NCBI GenBank assembly: GCA_964653695.1
Contig: CAZZFQ010000015.1
Coordinates: 1-25,468 of the forward strand
Reading direction: 5' to 3'
Source: JALHTG01 sp964653695
GTDB taxonomy: Archaea > Thermoproteota > Bathyarchaeia > 40CM-2-53-6 > JALHTG01
DNA: 25,468 bases
In this document: in pieces, positions 21,736 to 25,468 of the stretch
Layout of the letters: each line of letters opens with the position of its first letter
Numbering within the stretch: position 1 is the first letter of the stretch
Notes under the pieces: generated by a model
The model's database searches: none
The model's input: the letters and a program-made list of their open reading frames with translations, nothing else
What the model was told of the DNA's origin: nothing
Made by a program: the position numbers and the translations under genes

Positions 21736-24161
21736 TAGGATCCAGTCTCTTCAGGTTTCTTTTTCTCCTCTGCTTCTGGTATGGAGAACTCCTTCAGTTT
21801 CTCCGCCATAGCACGAAGTTGCTTGTCAACTCTATCGTTGATCGATCCGGCCTCAAACATTCCGTCCGGCAGCTTTCTGCCGGCGTTTGCACCGGTCAGG
21901 GCCTCGATTCCTTCATCGATTGTTTTTATGGGATATATGTGGAACTTGCCTCCGGCCGCAGCTTCAACTAGCTCCTCTTTGAGCATGAGGTTCTGAACGT
22001 TGCTTTCCGGAATCAGTACCCCTTGATCACCTGTCAGTCCTTTTGCCTTACATATCTCAAAGAACCCTTCGATCTTCTCATTGACTCCCCCGATGGCTTG
22101 TACCTCGCCTCTCTGGTTGACGGAGCCTGTGACTGCTAGTCCTTGCCTAATTGGAACATTTGCCAACCTTGACAGAATCGCATACAACTCTGTGCTTGAC
22201 GCACTGTCTCCTTCAACTCCTTCGTAGCTCTGCTCAAAGACAAGCCGGGCGGATAGAGTCAGAGGTTTGTCTTGCGAATACTTCTGGGTCAGATATCCCG
22301 CCAGGATCATAACCCCTTTGCTGTGTATCGGGCCACCTAACTTCACTTCTCTTTCAATGTCAATGAGTCCTTCCCGTCCAATTCCAATACTTGCCGTAAC
22401 CCGAGATGGCCTGCCGAATTCATAGTCTCCCATTGTCATTACTGACAGGCCGTTCACCTGGCCGACGGCCTCTCCAGAGGTATCGATGAGGAGAACGTTT
22501 CGCTCTATATACTCTCTTATCTTCTCTTGAATAAGACTTGACCTGTATACCTTCTCGTCCATCGCTTTCTTTACGTGCTCGGCTCTTATGGATTTCGACT
22601 TGTCTTGAGAAGCATAGAAGTTGGCTTCTCGAATTAGGTCAGCTATGATGGCGAACCTGGTCGAAAGTTTCTCCTGATGATCAGCTAGCCTCGAACTATA
22701 TTCTATCACCTTTGCGACTCCAGACCTGTCTAAGTGCTTCAGCTTTTCGCGGCTGCAAATTGCACAGATAAAAGATACGTAACTCTTGATGTTCTCCTCG
22801 GTTCTCTTCATGTCAGTGTCGAAGTCAGCCTTGACTTTGAAGAGTTCACTGAAGTCCGGCTCATATGCATACAAGAGCTGAAAGACGGCCGGATCACCGA
22901 TCAAGATCACCTTCATATCCAATGGAACAGGTTCAGGGGAGAGCGTCTTGGTTGCCAGGAAGCCATAGCGCTCCGCCGGGTCCTCGATCACGATCTGACT
23001 ATTCTTCATCGCTCTCTTCAGCCCGTCCCAAGAGAATGGATTCTTGAACAGCTCCTCGATCGGTATGACTAGGAAGCCGCCATTGGCTTTGTGAAGCGAT
23101 CCAGGAATAACAAGAGTAAAGTCAGTAGTCAGAGCGCCGAAGACCGCTTCCTTCTCGATCCTTCCGAAGAGATTCGTATAGGTCGGGTTCAGTTCCATCA
23201 CAACGGGGGCACCTTTCAAGGCTGAGCAATCAGCTATGACATTCACCTCATATTTTCTGAGAGGAAGTTCTCTCAGCCACGGAGCAGCAAGTGGCATGGT
23301 GGCCTCTACGCCTGGTTTGGCTATGAACTGTTCATAATGCTCAATCATGTCATTCTGCACATCCTTCAGGTAGGCTGTGACCCCAGCGAGGTCCTTGTAT
23401 TTCTCGACCAAGTCAGCAATCATATGACCGATCGCGTACAGAGCGATCTCCTTGTCCGCTCGGGCCAGTTCTTCGTTCAGCTTCTTCTCCAGTTCGCGGG
23501 TGTCTCGGACAGCGTCCTTGAACCGCGCTTCCAATGTTTCTCGCTTCTTGAGGATTTCCTCACGGATTCTTTCACTCAGGCTCAGGAATTCTTCGTCTGT
23601 TAGAGCTTTCCCTTGGATCACCGGGACAAAGATCGGACCGATCTGCGTAATCTGAAAGAGGAAACCGTCTCTTCTGGCCTTTTCCGCTAGTTCTGTTAGA
23701 AGATCCTGCCGCTTCTTCTCATATCCCTTAGCAATCGCCTCTCTTTTCTCCTGATAATCTTTGCTCTCGAAGGTCTTCTGAATCGCTCTTTGAGCCTCTT
23801 CCACGAGGGACTTCATGTCCCTCTTGAAAACGTTTCCCAGTCCTGCGGGCAATCGTAAAGCCTTTGGCTGATACGTATTGCGGAAGTTGTTTACATAGCA
23901 CCAGTCAAATGGCAAAGGCTTGCTTTTGGCAAACTCCTCAAGGAAGCTTTTCACGGCCGTTGTTCGGCCTGTTCCGGGCCAGCCTGCAACATAGATATTG
24001 AAGCCTCTTTCTCTTATTTCCAGACCGAACTTCAGCGCCTTTACTGCCCTCTCCTGACCTACAATCGTATCTAGAGGAACCACACTCTCCGTAGTTTCGC
24101 ACGTTACGACGGAGGCTTCGCAGGGGCACCGAAGTTGTAGAGGCTTAAGCTCACTGACCAT
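21732..24161 (-). CDS. Lon-like ATP-dependent protease with AAA_32-type domain
   Basis: About 809 residues. An N-terminal segment (CPCEAS, then TIVGQERAVKAL) precedes a P-loop, GWPGTGRTT (60-68), in which Arg66 replaces the usual lysine. A long charged helical insertion (about 115-280) interrupts the AAA part, followed by NGGFLVIPIEELFKNP and IGDP (sensor region). The C-terminal S16 domain has the Ser-Lys pair: EGDSASSTEL (Ser653) and GGVNEKIEGF (Lys696). This layout resembles the AAA_32 group of Lon relatives rather than the classical archaeal LonB with membrane helices; none are seen. ATG 24161 follows GGTGAT by a suitable distance; ATG 24167 is an alternative. The ORF's further extension to 24209 is not convincing. 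Confidence 0.85.
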   Translation of the reverse strand: MVSELKPLQLRCPCEASVVTCETTESVVPLDTIVGQERAVKALKFGLEIRERGFNIYVAGWPGTGRTTAVKSFLEEFAKSKPLPFDWCYVNNFRNTYQPKALRLPAGLGNVFKRDMKSLVEEAQRAIQKTFESKDYQEKREAIAKGYEKKRQDLLTELAEKARRDGFLFQITQIGPIFVPVIQGKALTDEEFLSLSERIREEILKKRETLEARFKDAVRDTRELEKKLNEELARADKEIALYAIGHMIADLVEKYKDLAGVTAYLKDVQNDMIEHYEQFIAKPGVEATMPLAAPWLRELPLRKYEVNVIADCSALKGAPVVMELNPTYTNLFGRIEKEAVFGALTTDFTLVIPGSLHKANGGFLVIPIEELFKNPFSWDGLKRAMKNSQIVIEDPAERYGFLATKTLSPEPVPLDMKVILIGDPAVFQLLYAYEPDFSELFKVKADFDTDMKRTEENIKSYVSFICAICSREKLKHLDRSGVAKVIEYSSRLADHQEKLSTRFAIIADLIREANFYASQDKSKSIRAEHVKKAMDEKVYRSSLIQEKIREYIERNVLLIDTSGEAVGQVNGLSVMTMGDYEFGRPSRVTASIGIGREGLIDIEREVKLGGPIHSKGVMILAGYLTQKYSQDKPLTLSARLVFEQSYEGVEGDSASSTELYAILSRLANVPIRQGLAVTGSVNQRGEVQAIGGVNEKIEGFFEICKAKGLTGDQGVLIPESNVQNLMLKEELVEAAAGGKFHIYPIKTIDEGIEALTGANAGRKLPDGMFEAGSINDRVDKQLRAMAEKLKEFSIPEAEEKKKPEETGSY

Positions 24162-24209
24162 CAACATCACCGATTGGGACGTCCACGTAAGGATATGGAT
24201 TCGATCCAA

Positions 24210-24320
24210 ATCAGCTTTTCTAGCGTGTTCGCGCGAAATGTCTTTGCCAGTATCGGTCAGCCCTCGGTAACCATGTTGGCATCAGATTGTGCTCGAGAAA
24301 ATGTCTTTCCAGGTACGGTC
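24210..24320. repeat. Imperfect direct repeat in the frhB-lon interval
   Basis: Two similar segments lie in the 183-base interval. On the plus strand, copy 1 (24236-24258) and copy 2 (24299-24320) both read AAATGTCTTT, CCAG and CGGTC with only single-base insertions or deletions between these blocks. Both are preceded by ATCAG (24210 and 24281). They may be regulator sites for the protease gene or parts of a transcribed leader. No protein is supported here. Confidence 0.45.
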
Positions 24321-24344
24321 CTGCCAACAGAATCTAGCATGACA

Positions 24345-25406
24345 TCAGCCTCGAATGTACGGTGCCTCCCGTCTCCTCTTCGACTCAGATAGCTTGACAA
24401 CCGATGGGAATATCTCGTCTGCAGCTCTCAACTGAAGAGCCCCTGCTTTGGCCGCTGATTGCAGGAGATTGCTTGCCTCTTGAGTTCGAGTTATCACCGT
24501 GCACCACCCCACTTCGGAGCCCTCATGTCCAATTGAAATATCTGCCAGTTCAGCAGTGAAGTCTTGGCACTTGCTGCATCCGAGGAGCGTGTAAGATTCT
24601 AGGTTTCCGACTGGGACATCGAGCCTTGCTTCGGCCCCATAGTAGGCTTTGAGGCGTCCGCTCCGTATTTCGATCTTAGTGATCTTCCCGAGATCCAGCT
24701 TTTGTTGTTCTTTGATGTAGCTAACGAAGAGGGGGCCGTACTTGTAGGTGTTGTAGCAGAAGAGGCCAATCGCAAGCTTAACTGGTTCTGTGAGTTTTCG
24801 AGCGCCGTGAGGGGATGTGGCGACTCTTCGAAGTGCTTGGATTTGACATGGCATCCCTACGAAGGCAAGTCTAGAATTGGGATATCCAACCGTCGCCTCC
24901 GCAAGTCCACCAAGTGAACCTGTCGCAGAATATTTCGAGCCAGCGTTCAATAGTACCTCATCGTCCATGCTAGCAATCGTCGGAAAAGGCCTCCAAGGCT
25001 CTTTGGAATCCTTTCCTACTAGTATCGCGTGGTCGATCAGTTTCTTCTCAAGGGCGTATCGCAGTAGTCCAGTGACAACGCCCCCGTCTTGTGATTTCGC
25101 AAGAATTTTCTCGTCCGTGGATCGCGCAGAATAGATGCCCACCTTCACTCCTACAGGTTCGTCAGCATCCCGGGTCCTTCCAAATGTTGACCTCTCAACA
25201 TCTGCGAGAGGGAACTCAACCCTGGGACACCCGTAGTAGCATAGTTCGCAGAGGACGCAGCGTCCGACCAAGGTGGGCTTCTCGTCATCTGTGTAGCTAA
25301 CGACATTTACCGGGCAAGAGGCGATACAGGATCCACAGTACATGCACAGTCCTGTATTCACTATCTCAGTCAAGAGGGAGCCAAAGATCTTCGGAGGCTT
25401 GCTCAA
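24345..25406 (-). CDS. FrhB-family F420/iron-sulfur oxidoreductase subunit
   Basis: A 353-residue member of the coenzyme F420-reducing hydrogenase beta-subunit family. Two N-terminal [4Fe-4S] motifs are visible (Cys21/24/27/31 in CMYCGSCIASCP, and Cys50/53/56/60 in CVLCELCYYGCP). Then follow SQDGGVVTGLLRYAL (flavin/F420 site), FVGMPCQIQALRR, IGLFCYNT and LGCSKCQDF. FrhB proteins bind FAD and pass electrons between F420 and partner enzymes such as hydrogenases, formate dehydrogenase or sulfite reductase. No partner is in the window, so its role is open. TTG 25406 is preceded by GGAGAG on the minus strand. The next gene on the same strand, the Lon-like protease, lies 183 bases downstream. Confidence 0.9.
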   Translation of the reverse strand: MSKPPKIFGSLLTEIVNTGLCMYCGSCIASCPVNVVSYTDDEKPTLVGRCVLCELCYYGCPRVEFPLADVERSTFGRTRDADEPVGVKVGIYSARSTDEKILAKSQDGGVVTGLLRYALEKKLIDHAILVGKDSKEPWRPFPTIASMDDEVLLNAGSKYSATGSLGGLAEATVGYPNSRLAFVGMPCQIQALRRVATSPHGARKLTEPVKLAIGLFCYNTYKYGPLFVSYIKEQQKLDLGKITKIEIRSGRLKAYYGAEARLDVPVGNLESYTLLGCSKCQDFTAELADISIGHEGSEVGWCTVITRTQEASNLLQSAAKAGALQLRAADEIFPSVVKLSESKRRREAPYIRG

Positions 25407-25452
25407 ACTTCACGTCTCTCCAATCGTCATTGGGTTGAATTAGCGCGCCTTC

Positions 25453-25463
25453 AAATTCTTATG
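25453..25463 (-). promoter_or_regulatory. Probable TATA box for the FrhB gene
   Basis: On the minus strand CATAAGAATTT lies about 50-57 bases before TTG 25406, in the otherwise GC-balanced right edge of the window. A leader of about 25 bases with GGAGAG would follow. Confidence 0.4.
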
Positions 25464-25468
25464 TTTTC

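Noticed and set aside
24255..24340. 27-codon minus-strand frame between frhB and the Lon-like gene
   Set aside because: No ribosome-binding site or similarity; it lies across the repeated segments.

Overview
The window is archaeal. Supporting genes are aIF2-beta, aIF1A, DNA topoisomerase VI subunits A and B, RIO1, a Dim2-type KH protein, a two-subunit glycine decarboxylase and a tetrahydromethanopterin-dependent formaldehyde-activating (Fae) domain. Starts are often TTG or GTG, and TATA-like boxes sit about 25-50 bases before several genes. FtsZ-type, FrhB-type and Fae genes together fit an anaerobic TACK-type lineage, Bathyarchaeia being my best guess. That placement is inference. Two 100-N assembly gaps (3099-3198 and 5124-5223) interrupt the sequence.

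Layout. 1-867 (-): the start of a U32-peptidase-like TIM-barrel protein. 1228-1503 (+): a small two-helix membrane protein. 1636-3098 (+): one reading frame joining a DapA-family aldolase to a Fae domain, running into the first gap. 3202-4914 (-): a membrane protein resembling eukaryotic ribophorin I (OST1). 5224-5367 (+): a Cys-rich C-terminal fragment (V4R-like) leaving the second gap. 5477-6187 (+): a hexapeptide acetyltransferase. 6248-9174 (+): gcvPA-gcvPB. 9319-9606 (+): MoaD/SAMP-like protein. 9841-10947 (+): a divergent FtsZ relative. 10944-13287 (-): metG followed by a PHP phosphoesterase. 13666-18979 (+): information-processing block aIF2-beta, DUF424, aIF1A, RIO1, KH protein, TopoVI-B, TopoVI-A. 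19056-20870 (+): tusA-iscS-iscU. 20872-21171 (-): ferredoxin. 21265-21735 (+): rubrerythrin-like ferritin. 21732-24161 (-): a Lon-type AAA protease. 24345-25406 (-): an FrhB-family F420/iron-sulfur protein.

Themes. Fae and glycine decarboxylase both feed one-carbon units to a pterin carrier, and the fused aldolase may supply formaldehyde to Fae. The IscS homologue lacks the PLP lysine, having Asp where Lys is expected, so the tusA-iscS-iscU operon may build Fe-S clusters without a normal cysteine desulfurase; much of the right half encodes Fe-S or redox proteins that would need clusters. The OST1-like protein beside a sugar acetyltransferase hints at N-glycosylation.

Most notable: the DapA-Fae fusion, the ribophorin I-like protein, the FtsZ homologue with ruined GTPase motifs, the IscS with a ruined PLP site, and an array of TTGAAAAC elements before the FtsZ-like gene. 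No tRNA, rRNA, CRISPR array or insertion sequence was recognised.
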